Origin: Schizophyllum amplum
Lineage: Eukaryota > Basidiomycota > Agaricomycetes > Agaricales > Schizophyllaceae
Length of the DNA stretch: 64,000 nt
Direction: 5' to 3'
NCBI GenBank assembly: GCA_007026445.1
Contig: VDMD01000031.1
Location: forward strand, 1 to 64,000
Below are positions 41,601 to 50,746 of the stretch, one piece after another (position 1 is the stretch's first letter; the number at the start of each line of letters is the position of its first letter). The position numbers and the translations under genes were made by a program. Under the pieces are notes generated by a model, which had not been told where the DNA came from, searched no databases, and saw only the letters and a program-made list of their open reading frames with translations.

Positions 41601-44600
41601 CTATCGGAACGAGAAGACGAAATCGACCTGCGTATCGACTCATGCGCCAGTCTGTCTCTGTTGAGCAGCGAAGCCTACGCCCGCCTGAAGAACCCCCCAG
41701 CTATCAAGAACGGGGCGAAGATGAAGCTCTGGCAGCTTACCGACAAGACCGCCGTCATTCGAGGCTACGTACGGGTGCCGATGCTTATGCGAGCGGAGGA
41801 TGGTACCCTCCTGGAGACGGAGGCCGAGCTGTACGTCGTCGACCACATGACGGTGCCGATACTGTTGGGCGAGGACTTCCAGCAGATGTACGAACTGTCG
41901 GTCACGAGGAGCGCCGAAGAAGGAACTTCCATTCGATTTGGTAAACTGCCGTACGAGGTTGCGGCGAGAGGAGTACAGCGCACCAGAGACTACGAGAGCG
42001 TGGAGAAGGCGTATGTTGGCGAAGTCCCGACACGGGGTTACTTGAAGAGCGCACATCGTCAAACCCTGAAGCGCGCTCGGCGGTTGCGACAGAAGTTGGT
42101 GGAGGAAGAGAGCTGTGTACTGCGAGCCGACAAGGACGTCAGGATCAAGCCCGAGACCGTCGTCAAAGTCCCTGTACGCGCTCCGTTCGATCTTCCCGGT
42201 GAATGGATTGTAGAGAAGGAGATGATCGCCTCCAACGACGAACGACCATTTGCAGTACCCAACACGTTGCTCACCTCAGACCACGCATTCGTGCCGGTGG
42301 CGAACACCTCCACGGTTCCTCGATACATCCGCGCAGGAGAAGCGCTGGGAGTCGTGAGGCGAGCCGACGATTTTTTCGACAAACCAAGGACGGACGGCGA
42401 GGCAAGCAAGATGCGGGAGCACGCTGCATTCGCTGCCTCGATGTGCCGCCTGCAGAAAGCATCTTCGAGCCAAAGGACCGACGATTCGACGCCGTCTTCG
42501 AACACGACAGGACGCAGACGACGGTCAACGTCCAGAGGGGCTCGTAAGCGATTCCAAATGCCCGAAGCGACCAACTACGACGCGTGGAAGGAAGGTCGCC
42601 GTTCATTTCCCATGCCAGACGCGGAGGGGTATACCTCCTGGAAGGAGTCTTTCGCAGAGGCGAGGCGCGAGGCGAGCGAGGGCGAGTCGGCTCTTGAGCC
42701 ACAGCCAGAAGAGCAGGAGCAGGTCGGACCCAAGACAGCCGAGATGCCAGAAGCGCAAGATATTTCGTCGGCGGACTTCCGCAAGGAACTGGACGTTGGA
42801 GTCTTGCCGAAGCGGCTGGAGGAGCAAGCCTGGGCCATGCTGGAGAAGCGCAAGGGCGCCTTCGCGTTGGATGGCAGGCTGGGCAATCATCCAGCGATGG
42901 CTCGAATCAGGACCAAGGACGACACCAACCCAATCGCATTGCCGCTACGCGGCTCGTCGCCGGCGAAGAAGGCGGTGATGGACGAACAGATCGACAAATG
43001 GTTCGCCCAGGAAGTTATCGAGGAATCAGAGAGCCCTTGGAGCGCACCGGTCGTCATAGCGTATCGCAACGGCAAGCCTCGCTTCTGTGTAGACTATCGG
43101 CGACTGAACGCTGCCACTATCCCGGACGAATTTCCCATACCGCGGCAACAAGAGATATTGACGTCGCTGTCGGGCGCGCAGGTTCTTTCCTCACTGGACG
43201 CGCTATCAGGATTCACGCAGCTGCGCCTGGACCCGCAAGACGTGGAAAAGACAGCGTTCAGAACGCACCGGGGCCTGTTCCAGTTCAAGCGTATGCCCTT
43301 CGGACTCCGCAACGGCCCTTCGATTTTCCAGCGGGTTATGCAGACCGTGCTCTCGCCATACTTATGGCTCTTCTCGCTAGTCTACATCGACGACATCGTG
43401 GTGTACTCGAAGAGTTTCGAGGAGCACATCGAGCACCTCGACAAGGTCCTGGCGGCGGTGGAGAAGGCGCATATCACCCTGTCCCCTAAGAAGTGCCATC
43501 TCTTCTACGACTCTATCGTCTTACTCGGTCACAAAGTCTCGCGGCTGGGGCTTTCGACGCACTACGAGAAAGTGAAGGCAGTCCTGGAAATGAAGCGACC
43601 TACGTGCGTCTCCGAGCTACAGACTTTCCTGGGCATGCTCGTCTACTTCAACACATTCATCCCATACTACGCCGACGTCTGCGGCCCGCTGCATGCTCTG
43701 TTACGCAAAGAGAACCCTTGGAAGTGGTCCGCCGATGAGGAGTACGCCTTCCTACAAGCCAAGACAGCCTTGCAACGCGCGCCAGTGTTGGGTCACCCGA
43801 TGGAAGGCACTCCCTACCGCCTGTATACGGACGCCTCTGACCACGCGCTGGGTTGCGCGCTGCAGCAGGTGCAGCCGATCAAGGTCGGTGACCTCAAAGG
43901 GACAAGGACGTACGACAAACTTCGGGAAGCCTTTGACGCCAAGCGACTGGTCCCGCAGCTGGTCACGAAGCTCGCAAGCAAGGCCACCGACGTCCCGACA
44001 CCCGGACCCTGGGGGGCAACGCTGGATGAGACGGTCGTTAACATCGAGCGCGTCGTCGCATACTGGTCGCGTACCTTCAGGGGTGCGGAAGCGCGCTACA
44101 GCACTACAGAGCGCGAGGCCCTCGCAGCGAAGGAAGCGTTGGTCAAGTTCCAGCCCTACTTAGAAGGCTCGTCAGTACTGTTGGTCACCGATCATAGCGC
44201 CCTGCAATGGGCGCGCACATACGAAAATAGCAACCGACGGCTAGCATCTTGGGGGGCCATCTTCTCCGCTTACGCACCGGGTCTGGAGATCATCCACCGC
44301 GCCGGCCGAGTGCATTCGAATGTCGACCCCCTCAGCCGGATTCCGCGCGACCCACCACCTTTCGTATCCCCGCCGCCACCGACGACAGAGCCGTTGACGA
44401 CGGACTCCGCAGCCGCAGCATTGCGCGAGGAGATGGCGGACAGAGCGGCAGCCCCGAGAGCTTTCGCCGCATTGTCCGTGTCGGACTACGTGGAAGACGC
44501 ACCTAGCGCGTTCGCCGCGGAGCTGCGCCGGTCTTCTCGCTTAGCGCGCCGGGGGGCGGAGGTCGTGAGCTCACAACGCGAAACGGGAGAGCAACAAGGC

Positions 44601-45197
44601 GAGCAGCAGGAGCACGACCACGAAGACGCGCCAAGCAAGAAGTCCGACGGGGCAAGCGAGAACAGAGCGACGGAGGAACAGGCGAAGAACCAAAACACGG
44701 AGGAGGACGACAACGAGCTCGAGAGGGTACCGATACGACCAGAGTACGAACCGACCTTCCGGCGCCCGCCAGTGTTGGAAGCACACGTCAGCCCCGAGTT
44801 AGCGGCCCGCTTCAAGAAGGCGTACATGGAGGAGGAGTACTGGACGACTCGCTATCAAGAGGCAAACACGCTCTCGACAGCATGGGTACCAGGCAGACGT
44901 TACTACCGCTCAGAGGACGGTCTGCTATTCTTCCTCGATGCCGACTACCTTCCCCGGCTCTGTGTACCGGATCGCCTGGTGGACGAGATGATCATGAAAG
45001 CGCACGAAGAACCGATGGAAGGCGCCCACTCAGGCAAGGCGAAGCTGTGGTCACGGCTACACCCGAGGTTCTATTGGAGGCGGATGAAGCCGCGCATCGA
45101 AGCGTTCTGCAGGACCTGTGACGCTTGTCAGAAAGTCAAGTACTGTACTGTTTCGACCGTAGGTTCACTAGGTGTTACGCGTTACGCTTTGAACTGA
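38637..45197 (+). CDS. Gag-Pol polyprotein of the Ty3/gypsy element (truncated in integrase)
   Basis: One uninterrupted 2,186-codon frame. The first ~780 residues form a long Gag with a capsid-like helical region near residues 540-690. A CCHC zinc knuckle (CRPCGSPYHWNREC, from residue 793) follows. The protease region has IDSCASLSLLS, the putative catalytic Asp at residue 1001 followed by SC rather than the usual SG/TG. Reverse transcriptase shows FCVDYRRLNAATIPDEFPIP, FKRMPFGLRNGPSIFQ and YIDD (residue 1583 on). RNase H shows LYTDASDHALGCALQ, TEREALAAKEAL and TDHSALQW. The integrase zinc finger ends in CRTCDACQ. The frame then enters a 389-bp inserted element and stops, so no integrase core is made. 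Start chosen at the first ATG after the 5' LTR, 185 bp downstream. Confidence 0.93.
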   Translation: MSFSRTGGDTPHDEDSSIAEVYSQLQEQGATISPLSDNEEDADSRTATLESVHRILHLVEDVSDMPYETISYDTTRKRMDAIIRTKVLDKEDIVDKGVPRSGQRARFQLKAGTLHFIKTTLERMQQVLDVLAPAAQEDLKAETKPWLIDPKDAIVNTLSGANSLVALHLAWTQLSLRCAVTMQQYRKLRELTQAHIDKEPPRARISPLTTPSVIYRELENVTGGPEEQLRYLAAAVPSYGLQEPLRSRPPTPLAEAFPDRDEQFYPEIQFWEKGKRRSMPPDQQTGNPTRLPPLFSDRPPAPRGFAAAPPPHLEQPRPSSAARGWAPKGKDPEKTLEWRRTVKDDPPVGRGSSPIRSWPPPPSQSRRGLLAGDSTATAYMPPYPDVTESVTAAFSRKSAREEGFANRDRGRPTTRFASSSGRIPETNRGGREPPGTGRPLTSRAPTRNLSERRDTRGQGYASTQYVPYTGDDQGGGYDDHDPPDRSGRRPVVDLSAEPDDEWMPYGSVAPSIQSISKPETVPSWDGSRKTAIEYMWSVLELADGGGDMRRAVGYWLWRRLEKNSPILEWYMTLSPEQKAYMKRDAYNFIEIIRRDYLGDDWIKELRATFPLQTFRDAEHRHERPSSFIHRRILHSRALELADGNSPAEIRQVLLTAPNEWSIVLVPSSIPTSDVLKARAIQFEKQLLDVTGAGKGAANEVRSQVVSVLKDLGISASGSRMRSYQRPSAYDAELKDEDAYVPSGSEETGSASNPSLTVSAYNAVAARERKKPFTAHPFAKADHVRSAKKPPSPCRPCGSPYHWNRECPHWEEYRQRRAKESHVVDAEELEAEREYDVAYHLALEKDFEWATLTPPGQEEEEYKTLEESEEERRTSYEVRTRSFAMTVEEIPDEYWHAGEVLSADSPYILESIYETSDSEEVPRTGARNEVFSAEKSTPDEEVAPTDRPPDVPPGPRPYEPSRVRLQPKRPKPPGKEAQDVSVLSTRGHLLSEREDEIDLRIDSCASLSLLSSEAYARLKNPPAIKNGAKMKLWQLTDKTAVIRGYVRVPMLMRAEDGTLLETEAELYVVDHMTVPILLGEDFQQMYELSVTRSAEEGTSIRFGKLPYEVAARGVQRTRDYESVEKAYVGEVPTRGYLKSAHRQTLKRARRLRQKLVEEESCVLRADKDVRIKPETVVKVPVRAPFDLPGEWIVEKEMIASNDERPFAVPNTLLTSDHAFVPVANTSTVPRYIRAGEALGVVRRADDFFDKPRTDGEASKMREHAAFAASMCRLQKASSSQRTDDSTPSSNTTGRRRRSTSRGARKRFQMPEATNYDAWKEGRRSFPMPDAEGYTSWKESFAEARREASEGESALEPQPEEQEQVGPKTAEMPEAQDISSADFRKELDVGVLPKRLEEQAWAMLEKRKGAFALDGRLGNHPAMARIRTKDDTNPIALPLRGSSPAKKAVMDEQIDKWFAQEVIEESESPWSAPVVIAYRNGKPRFCVDYRRLNAATIPDEFPIPRQQEILTSLSGAQVLSSLDALSGFTQLRLDPQDVEKTAFRTHRGLFQFKRMPFGLRNGPSIFQRVMQTVLSPYLWLFSLVYIDDIVVYSKSFEEHIEHLDKVLAAVEKAHITLSPKKCHLFYDSIVLLGHKVSRLGLSTHYEKVKAVLEMKRPTCVSELQTFLGMLVYFNTFIPYYADVCGPLHALLRKENPWKWSADEEYAFLQAKTALQRAPVLGHPMEGTPYRLYTDASDHALGCALQQVQPIKVGDLKGTRTYDKLREAFDAKRLVPQLVTKLASKATDVPTPGPWGATLDETVVNIERVVAYWSRTFRGAEARYSTTEREALAAKEALVKFQPYLEGSSVLLVTDHSALQWARTYENSNRRLASWGAIFSAYAPGLEIIHRAGRVHSNVDPLSRIPRDPPPFVSPPPPTTEPLTTDSAAAALREEMADRAAAPRAFAALSVSDYVEDAPSAFAAELRRSSRLARRGAEVVSSQRETGEQQGEQQEHDHEDAPSKKSDGASENRATEEQAKNQNTEEDDNELERVPIRPEYEPTFRRPPVLEAHVSPELAARFKKAYMEEEYWTTRYQEANTLSTAWVPGRRYYRSEDGLLFFLDADYLPRLCVPDRLVDEMIMKAHEEPMEGAHSGKAKLWSRLHPRFYWRRMKPRIEAFCRTCDACQKVKYCTVSTVGSLGVTRYALN

Positions 45198-45532
45198 CCC
45201 AGATCCCAGTTCACGGGCCCGAAGGGCCCGTTACGGTCCGAAATTTTAGTTCATAAATATTTATTTTCGCTGCAAAATCCAGTCTTTTACTGTACTTTTC
45301 AAGGCCTAGGAGGTAATATAATAAGATTGAGGGCTCAGGATGCAAATAAAGGCATCAAATTATGTCCCAAAACGGTTCGAATGTAAGAAGGAAAAAATCG
45401 TAAAGAAATACGCAAAAATTAGAATATCCGAGAGGGCGTTCACCGAGCGGCGTTACGCGTTACGCTGAGTGAATTAGTTCAGTTCAGAGGCCGATGTTAC
45501 GCGTTACGTGAACTTACGGTCGAAACAGTACA
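45144..45532 (+). mobile_element. MITE-like element 1 in the integrase (389 bp)
   Basis: Terminal inverted repeats of about 25 bp start TGTACTGTTTCGACCGTA and are nearly perfect (one mismatch near position 19). The flanking duplication is GTAC (45,140-45,143 and 45,533-45,536), or AGTAC depending on how the boundary is drawn. There is no coding capacity; the interior is AT-rich. The motif GTTACGCGTTACG occurs three times, twice near the ends. Removing the element restores the integrase frame. The superfamily cannot be set from the palindromic duplication alone. Confidence 0.85.
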
Positions 45533-45536
45533 GTAC

Positions 45537-47101
45537 GCGTCGTTCAGCAAGTACGGGACGCTCATCCCGAATCCCATTCCGATGGCGCCATACGAATCGG
45601 TTTCTATGGACTTCATCGTAGGACTCCCCGAATCGAATGGATACGACGCGATTCTGGTCATCGTGGACCGCCTCACCAAGCATTCGCAGTTCATCCCGAC
45701 GACGTCGAAACTGGATCGTTTCGGCGCGGCGCAGCTGTTCGTAAAGCACGTCATTACTCGCTACGGCGTCCCCGCCAGCATTGTGTCGGACAAGGACCCC
45801 AAATGGGCGTCGGAATTCTGGAAGGGCGTCGCTAAGGAGCTCCATACTAGCCTCCTGATGTCATCCACCCATCACGCGCAGACAGACGGGCAAACCGAGA
45901 TCGTCAACAAGTTTCTGGAGTCCATTATTCGAGCCTACGTCGCCAAGGATCATCACAGCTGGGAATCGTACTTGTCAATGCTGGAATTCTCCTATAACGC
46001 CACCGTTCATAGGTCGACGGGAAGAGCCCCTTTCGAACTGCTACTAGGGAATGGCAGGGGTTGGGGCAACCCCGCAGGGTTGCGCACCCCACCCCGCTGG
46101 GGTCAGGGTGCGGGTTGCTGTTGCCCAACCCCCCGACACCCCAGAAAAACCCCAGACTCAGATGTGGGTGCGGAGACGTACGTTATACAAGATTTATTTG
46201 TAACTTAAGTGCTGTTACTTAGCAATCTGGATATTGTTAACCTGTATGTTATCTTGAAGGTGCTATATCTGCATTTTAAATATACAATAGAGGATCTAAA
46301 TCATGAGAAATGAATAAAAACCCTGGGGTTGACCCCAACCCCTGCCAACCCTGCGGAAACCCTGACCCCACACCAGGGGTTGAAACCCTCCGGGGTCAGG
46401 GTGGGGGTCAGCACGGCGACACCCGGGGTTACACCCCTGCCACTGCCTAACTGCTACTAGGATTCCTGCCCGCCTCGCCACTGGACAGTCTGAACCGCAA
46501 TGGGGCAGATCGAGAAGACGCCTCGCGAGTGTATGAACACACGCAATTTCTCGAGCAGCTCAAGATGGCCCGGGAAGCGGCGAGGGACTCGATTGCGGCC
46601 GCGCAGGAGGAGCAAGCGAGAGCTTTCAATAAGGGACGACGCCCGGTACCGGAGTTCAAGAAGGGCGACTGGGTCTTAGTGAACCCGCACTCCCTGGAGT
46701 GGGTCGAGTCCAGAAACAAGCCAAAGCTCATGCAACGCTGGATAGGGCCCTTCGAGATCCAGCAGCGCATTAACCCTAACGTCTACCGCCTACGCATGGA
46801 CGACAGATATCCAGGCGTGCCGATCATCAACTACGAGCATCTGAAGGCTTATCACCGAGGCGAGTCGAATGTCGAGAACGAGCGCGTCAAGCTTCCTTCC
46901 ACCAGGCCCGACGATATGGCCACGGACGAATACGAGGTGGAGAAGATTGTCGAGCACCTCTGGAGCAAGAAGCGGCGCAAGATGGAGTACCGCGTGCGGT
47001 GGAAGGGATTCGGCGAGTACTATGACTCCTGGCATGTGGCCAAGGACCTGCGGAACGCGCCGGACCTCCTCGCCGAGTACCAACGTCAGCACGGGCTCTG
47101 A
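45537..47101 (+). pseudogene. Remainder of integrase with catalytic core and C-terminal chromodomain, interrupted
   Basis: Directly after the first small inserted element the integrase resumes (YASFSKYGTLIPNP). It carries all three core acids: D in SVSMDFIVGLPES, D in IVSDKDPKW and E in DGQTEIVNKFLES. At FELLLG (46,037-46,044) a second inserted element of 405 bp breaks it again. It continues from 46,458 with FLPASPLDSLNR, a basic linker (FNKGRRPVPEFKKGDWVLV), the integrase C-terminal GPFEIQQRI ... YRLRM, and a chromodomain (EYEVEKIVEHLW ... YRVRWKGFGEYYDSW) before the TGA at 47,099. Chromodomains of this kind direct integration to particular chromatin. Without the two insertions it would read on from Gag-Pol. 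Confidence 0.9.
46045..46449 (+). mobile_element. hAT-like MITE 2 in the integrase (405 bp)
   Basis: It is flanked by an 8-bp duplication ACTGCTAC (46,037-46,044 and 46,450-46,457). Its ends are imperfect inverted repeats (TAGGGAATGGCAGGGG and, inverted, TAGGCAGTGGCAGGGG). Subterminal regions are rich in CAGGG/GGGGTCAGGG, the centre is AT-rich, and nothing is coded. Eight-bp duplication and TAGGG-type termini are typical of hAT elements. The insertion shifts the integrase frame. Confidence 0.88.
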
Positions 47102-47363
47102 GGGATGACGAGATCGGTCAGGTGAGTAAGTTATTATAGACTCGCGCAGCCCGGGAAGCGGGCGCGGCGCATGGGAGCTGGGGCTTCTATCGATAAGACG
47201 CTTCTTTGTATTTTCTTTCTTTTCTATTTTTTCTTTCCTTCTTCCTCGCCTTCGACCATCACCATCGGCGCTGGCTATCGTCTCAAGGGCACGGATCCGC
47301 CGTCCCTCGACTCGAAAGCGGGAAAGCGAGGCTCGGAATTGGCCGTCCTCGTAGTCCTTACAG
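47102..47363 (+). promoter_or_regulatory. Pol-ORF3 junction: splice-donor-like site and pyrimidine tract
   Basis: Twenty bases after the pol stop lies a consensus donor, CAG|GTGAGTA (cut at 47,121/47,122). About 47,210-47,265 is almost all pyrimidine (cttctttgtattttctttc and on). It resembles both a 3' splice-site lead-in and the CT-rich tract found in the LTR. Either a spliced RNA or an internal promoter could serve the next ORF; the sequence does not decide between them. Confidence 0.4.
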
Positions 47364-50280
47364 CATGGTTTCCTTCGCGATTTGTCGGCAGCTCGCCAGA
47401 CTTCCCTTCTTCGTCGCCAGCTACCTCCATGGCTACCAATGGGGATCGGTGGGCGCTGTACCGGGCGAACTCGGTCTGATCGACCCCGAGCGTCGACTGG
47501 AAGACCCCAAGGAGCGATCGCCCATCCACGAGATCGACTGGTTCAATCCCTACCGGCCTTGGGATGGCTACATGCCGTGCGGCCCCTTCGCGCGCAGCGA
47601 CGCCCTATACTGGCTAGGGGGCGCGTATACTGCAACCGTCGAACCAGTGGAGGGAGGAGTACGATTGACGCGCGATTGGGTTGCGCACTTCAGCGAGCTG
47701 GAAAGGAAGGTCTCCTCTGCCTGTTCCGACGTCTACTTCGCCATCCCCTCGCTCTTCGTCAGGCAAATCAGCGGCCAGCACCACTACTACCGGCCGTACT
47801 CCCTTGTTCACGGCAAAGCCAGTTCTACCTTCGAAAGTGCGGATCGCGCACGCGCGCAGCTCGGCGAGTGGCAGGCGCAAATACTGTCGAACATCGCCTT
47901 CCTCGCCTGGTTTACCTCCTGCTGCGGCGCGTGGAGAGACTGCATGCACGCCACCCACGTACAGTTCGTAGAGTCGCTCGCGCTGGAGGCGCGCAAAGTC
48001 AAGGGCTACCTGATTAACCTCCCAGTCGATTACTTGTGGCTCGATTTCGATGTTCTCGTCGATCACGACGTCCCTTTCCATTACATTTGGACGCCTGCCG
48101 CTTCCTCACCTGCCCGTTTCCTGCGCGCTTGGCCCCCGCTCGTGGCTCGCGTCCTCGAACTCTACCGCGTACATCAGGACGCCCTGACGGACGAGATCGT
48201 GCTCCAAGACCAGCGGGCGACGGAGGCGGTGCTTGACTACGACCGGTGGTTCCAATCGCGGGACCCCTTCGCGCTGCCGCACGGTCTCTGCAGGGACAGT
48301 CGTATGGGTCGCCTCGAGCAAGGATGCTCGTTCTCCGTGCAGATGCAGGAGTATTGGCTGCCGTATGTGGTGGACGACGAAGCAGTAGTTCGACGGATGG
48401 GTGACGACTGCGCACTGGGGTTTCCTTGCAGGAGTCCGCACGACGAACCGGTAGCTGTCGAGCTGCGCGCTTACCCGTGGATCCCGCGTAACCTGCCCAG
48501 CGACCTTCGCAGCATCACGGACCGTATCGCGGAAGGGGACCACTCGGTGCACGCGGCCTGCTTCCTCCTGCCCGAGATCGCAACGGCGCAGGAGCCGGTA
48601 TTAGCACGGGAGTTGAGACGACTCACGAGCGCGCCGTTTCCGCAGGAGCTACTGCCCACCAACTGCTACGCGGCCGTAGCCTTCGAGCGCACCATCGAAG
48701 CCCTGGAGATCCAACTCGTCCTCGAGTCCTGGAGTGAGGCCGAGGTCGACGCCATTGATCAACCGCTGCGCGAGGTATGGCTGGAGGCGTGCACGCGTAT
48801 CAATCCCTTCTTGTACGACAGCCGACAGGGCGCCGGCCCGATTCCTCTCGCTCATCGGTGGGATCCTCAGTCGACGGGGAGCTCCACTTCCGACGCGTCT
48901 GGAGCTACCCTGACTCTCGCGCAAAGGCTCTCGTCCCCGGCGCCCGAGGGTCGAGGCGGGCGACTGGCATCTCTCTTGCCGCTGAGCGAGCGGATCGGTG
49001 CCCGTGTAACCGATGAGGAGGCGGCACAACTTCTCATCGCCGGGAGGTCCAGCGAGGCTAGCGAACGACGGGGGCGTCCCGGTGGGAGCGGGTCTGGGAG
49101 GCGAAGCGCACCGACGCGGACGCAGAGCGAGCGACGCAGCGCATCGCCACCAGCGAGGGGATCTCTAAGCACCCGAGGCAGCGCTTCTCTCTCTTCAAGG
49201 GGCGCCACGAGCACAGAGGACGACGAGTACAAGTGGCCTGAACCTCCCGACATCACCAAACCCATCATCAGCAACACGGGCGACTGGTTCCGTGCGGCCG
49301 ACCAAATCAAGGATCTCGCTCAGTGGCTCCAGGGGGTATTATCGCCGTTTACGCGTCCACGAGCGGCACGAGCCCGGGGAACCATCGCGTGGGCGCCAGA
49401 GGTTATACACGACGGCTACCTTGTGTTAGACCGGCCTGAAGACCAGCTCAGGTTCTTCTTCTGGGCGATTCTTATGGACGACCCGCGCATCGAGGAGCTA
49501 CTCAATACGGGAGTGTACGCAGGGGTGCCCATGAGCATTGCTCTGCCGGTCGGCTACTATACGGTCGAGCCTCCCGCGACGCCCTTGCGGAAAGGTGCAG
49601 GGCACACCATCGCCATGGTCGAGCTTGGCGAGGGCGGACGCGAGGTCTTCGACAGGTGGAAGGCAGGGCTCGAGGACTTGGCAAGGCGACCGCACATCAT
49701 CGCGCTGTACTTGCGAGGCGGGCTTGTCGCCTACATACTCGATCGCTGGGCGGGAGACATCGTCCGTCCTCTCATAGGACTCGGCCCGTGCCAGCGGACT
49801 CGCGACACCTTCGCCGGAGGCGTCAGCACACCGGGTGCCCCGGTGCCCAAGGTCTTCTACGACGAGGCCCATCCCGACGAGATCAACTACATTCACGGGC
49901 TGGTGCGCACGCCGAACATGTCAACCACTAACAAAGATGACCATCATTGGATTTTCCCGCCTCCGGACGTCTTCGGCGACCCCAAGATCTGGCCGACGTG
50001 CGGGGAGTGGACGCGCGAGGAAGACAAGTTCCTGGAGGGTATCGCGCACGCTTTCGAGCAGGGCCGTTGGGCTGTCCCTACTCATCACCGTTGGTACGAC
50101 TTGGTTCGACAGCGCGGACGCCTCTTTCGACGCACCTTCAACAAGAACAACGTCATGCCTTCATCGGACGCCAGAGCCTGGGCCGAGTGGATGGGAGCCG
50201 TCTTCGGGGTCGACCCTCAGTATCGCCGCATCTCCACGTTGGCCAACGTGCGCCGCCCCGTCGCGCTCTTCCATGGTTAG
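47364..50280 (+). CDS. Third ORF of the retrotransposon, unrecognised ~970-residue protein
   Basis: A long intact frame lies between pol and the 3' LTR, on the sense strand, in the position where some elements carry an env-like gene. I recognise no enzyme, envelope, membrane or zinc motif. The first ~500 residues are rich in aromatic residues and acids (DWFNPYRPWDGYMPCGPF, DVPFHYIWTP, WLPYVVDDEAVVRRM). An Arg/Ser-rich linker follows (about 48,870-49,215), then a second globular part (KWPEPPDITKPIISNTGDWF ... RLFRRTFNKNN) ending 30 bp before the 3' LTR. The frame is open back to 47,206, but that extension translates the pyrimidine tract. ATG 47364 or 47429 (good ccATGG context, one base out of frame) are alternative starts. 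It could be a structural or nucleic-acid-binding accessory protein; this is not established. Confidence 0.75.
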
Positions 50281-50300
50281 CTGCAGCCACGACGCTACGG

Positions 50301-50312
50301 AGTGGGGGGCTT
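50301..50312 (+). other. Polypurine tract
   Basis: The sequence agtggggggctt directly precedes the 3' LTR and fits the plus-strand primer position of an LTR element. The bases after the 5' LTR (aagtggacactg at 38,452) should hold the primer binding site, but I could not assign a matching tRNA; self-priming is possible. Confidence 0.5.
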
Positions 50313-50746
50313 TGTGGGAGCCTAGGGTCTCGCCGGTCAGTACTCCTTAAGCGCCGTGTCGAAGGCATTCTTTCTCTTCCTTTTCGTTTATCCATTTCTC
50401 TTACTTTGCCTTGTTCTCCGCTTATGGTCGCCGGGCCGCACGCCGAGAGTACACGTGACTCGGCGCCGCGCGTCCCTACGGACTCATGTTCGAATCGTGT
50501 ACTTAGCCGATGTACTATTACGAATATCACATCTCTTCTTTTGCACTCATCCGAGTCGTCCCGCGGACTGCCCAGAGGGCGCGCGCTTGACGAGTAACTT
50601 GGCACGGAATCGGCCGTCCAAGTTAACGGTGAGCGGGCACGGAATCGGCCGTCCCGCCTCTGTTAGTTCTCGCCAAGGGCGACCACTCTGAGGAACCGCT
50701 TCGTCTCCGTGTACGAATCCCTCCCCTACGACTCAGGGCTCCTACA
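50313..50746 (+). repeat. 3' LTR, 434 bp
   Basis: The same length as the 5' LTR, with no difference found on visual comparison. A G-rich polypurine-like tract lies immediately upstream and the target duplication GGCTT immediately downstream. Confidence 0.95.

Larger units (their letters stand above)
38018..50746 (+). mobile_element. Ty3/gypsy chromovirus-type LTR retrotransposon, 12.7 kb, with an extra ORF
   Basis: Two 434-bp direct repeats (38,018-38,451 and 50,313-50,746) beginning TGTGGGAGCC and ending GGCTCCTACA flank the element. The 5-bp target duplication is GGCTT (38,013-38,017 and 50,747-50,751). By eye the two LTRs show no difference, so the insertion is recent. Inside lie a long Gag-Pol frame (38,637-45,197), the rest of the integrase with a chromodomain (to 47,101), and a separate third ORF (to 50,280). 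Domain order protease-RT-RNase H-integrase-chromodomain fits Ty3/gypsy. At 12.7 kb it is much longer than typical fungal chromoviruses, mainly because of the third ORF and a long Gag. Two small inverted-repeat elements have inserted in the integrase, so this copy cannot make a complete one. Confidence 0.95.

Noticed and set aside
47206..47363. Hydrophobic N-terminus (MYFLSFLFFLSFF) of the retrotransposon third ORF as a signal peptide
   Set aside because: It is a translation of a pyrimidine tract that more likely acts in RNA; later ATGs are better starts.
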